Shown one piece after another: positions 6,015 to 6,697 of a DNA stretch of 6,697 nucleotides. The notes beneath the pieces were generated by a model, which saw only the letters and a program-made list of their open reading frames with translations, had not been told where the DNA came from and searched no databases. Every line of letters begins with the position of its first letter. The first letter of the stretch is position 1. Source of the DNA: JAULUH01 sp032111745 (GTDB lineage Bacteria; Chloroflexota; Anaerolineae; JAAEKA01); NCBI GenBank assembly GCA_032111745.1, contig JAULUH010000453.1:1-6697 (forward strand), written 5' to 3'. Position numbers and translations under genes: made by a program.

Positions 6015-6674
6015 TCAGGCCACTATCTCTGTGTCAGTCCAGCGGTTGTAGCTGTCGAGCGTGAAGTTGCGGTTGGACCGAATCTGCACGACGATGCCGA
6101 TGATCGCAACGACGATCGCCGTGATCAGCAGCAGCGGAGACTGGCTGAGAGCCGCCTTGACCGGGTTCTCCAGCAGCGTCGCGTGCGGGGCGAAGAGAAT
6201 GATGAAACCGCCGACGATCACACCGGCGCCCATCAGGCTGGTGCCGATGATGATGACCCACTTCTGCAGGTTGAAGATGAGTGTTACCGCGGCCAGCGCG
6301 ATGGCGGCCACGACGCCGATGATCCATATGATCGGCCCCATGTCCAAGCCAATCGCCATCAACAGCCCCACAGCCACTGAGTAGCCCAGGGCACCGGCGA
6401 TGATGGCCACGGCGAAGAGATAGAAGAAGTAGGAGAGGACGGCGAACACCGCGCCGACTACAAAGCCCACCACCCAACTGGTCACTTCGGCGAAGAACCC
6501 GGTGCCAAAGAGCAGCTGCATCGTCTGTGCGCCGAACACCAGGCCGAAGAAGAAGCCGAAGATCGGCAGCAGGATCAGGAAGAAACGATACCCGCCAAAA
6601 CACAGCACCAGCCCGAACAGAAAGGCGATCAAGCTGGCACAGGCGAGCGCCAGGAAGGAATCGGTAGTGATCAT
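6015..6674 (-). CDS. Polytopic membrane protein, DUF4203 (TM7S3/TMEM198-like)
   Basis: The 219-residue protein is almost wholly hydrophobic up to about residue 195, with seven or eight likely membrane helices, and then ends in a short polar tail (SNRNF...DTEIVA). The stretch FGGYRFF near 26-32, followed by a Phe/Gly-rich helix (FGFFFGLVFG), resembles the DUF4203 domain found in TMEM198 and TM7SF3. The many small-residue helices (VGFVVGAVFA, GAGVIVGGF) also fit that family. Its bacterial role is unknown. The start ATG at 6674 has AAAGGAG five nt upstream (6680-6686). The first helix may serve as an uncleaved signal anchor. It is the first complete gene of the window in transcription order, 107 bp before the small Trp-rich protein; its promoter must lie beyond the window edge or just at it. 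The DUF4203 assignment comes from pattern memory, so it is less sure than the membrane topology. Confidence 0.78.
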   Translation of the reverse strand: MITTDSFLALACASLIAFLFGLVLCFGGYRFFLILLPIFGFFFGLVFGAQTMQLLFGTGFFAEVTSWVVGFVVGAVFAVLSYFFYLFAVAIIAGALGYSVAVGLLMAIGLDMGPIIWIIGVVAAIALAAVTLIFNLQKWVIIIGTSLMGAGVIVGGFIILFAPHATLLENPVKAALSQSPLLLITAIVVAIIGIVVQIRSNRNFTLDSYNRWTDTEIVA

Positions 6675-6697
6675 GGTAGCTCCTTTCAGAAGCCGAT

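Overview
The window is a G+C-rich bacterial segment in which seven genes all run on the minus strand, the last one cut by the window edge. Purine-rich Shine-Dalgarno sites precede every gene. Nothing identifies the organism with certainty. The gene families (a small Trp-rich membrane protein, a DUF4203-like protein, an archaeal-type glucose dehydrogenase) and a palindromic GTAGGGGC...GCCCCTAC element inside a gene fit an environmental bacterium, possibly Chloroflexota. That assignment is a guess from family impressions, not a demonstrated one.

Reading in the direction of transcription (high to low coordinates), the first part (6674-4872) encodes three membrane proteins: a DUF4203-like polytopic protein, a 95-residue three-helix Trp-rich protein of unknown function, and a TMEM175-type potassium channel subunit. 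They are separated by 107 and 88 bp. A perfect 13-bp inverted repeat lies in front of the channel gene.

The second part (4835-2570) encodes a seven-bladed beta-propeller lactonase and a zinc-dependent glucose-1-dehydrogenase-type medium-chain dehydrogenase. Together they could oxidise an aldose such as glucose to its lactone and hydrolyse the lactone to the aldonate, without phosphorylation. The 112-bp gap between them is richer in A+T than the genes.

The third part (2558-1) is tightly packed behind the dehydrogenase. It holds a DMSO-reductase-family molybdopterin oxidoreductase (polysulfide/thiosulfate-reductase-like, cysteine as the probable Mo ligand, no Tat signal possible) and its four-cluster ferredoxin-like beta subunit, which starts at an overlapping GTGA and runs off the window. 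The dehydrogenase stop codon overlaps the Shine-Dalgarno of the molybdoenzyme, so these three genes look co-transcribed and translationally coupled.

The observations most worth checking are the union of an aldose-oxidation pair with a cytoplasmic-type molybdoenzyme, and a 27-bp palindrome lying exactly in frame as nine codons inside the molybdoenzyme gene. No RNA genes, CRISPR arrays, insertion sequences or convincing intrinsic terminators were seen.
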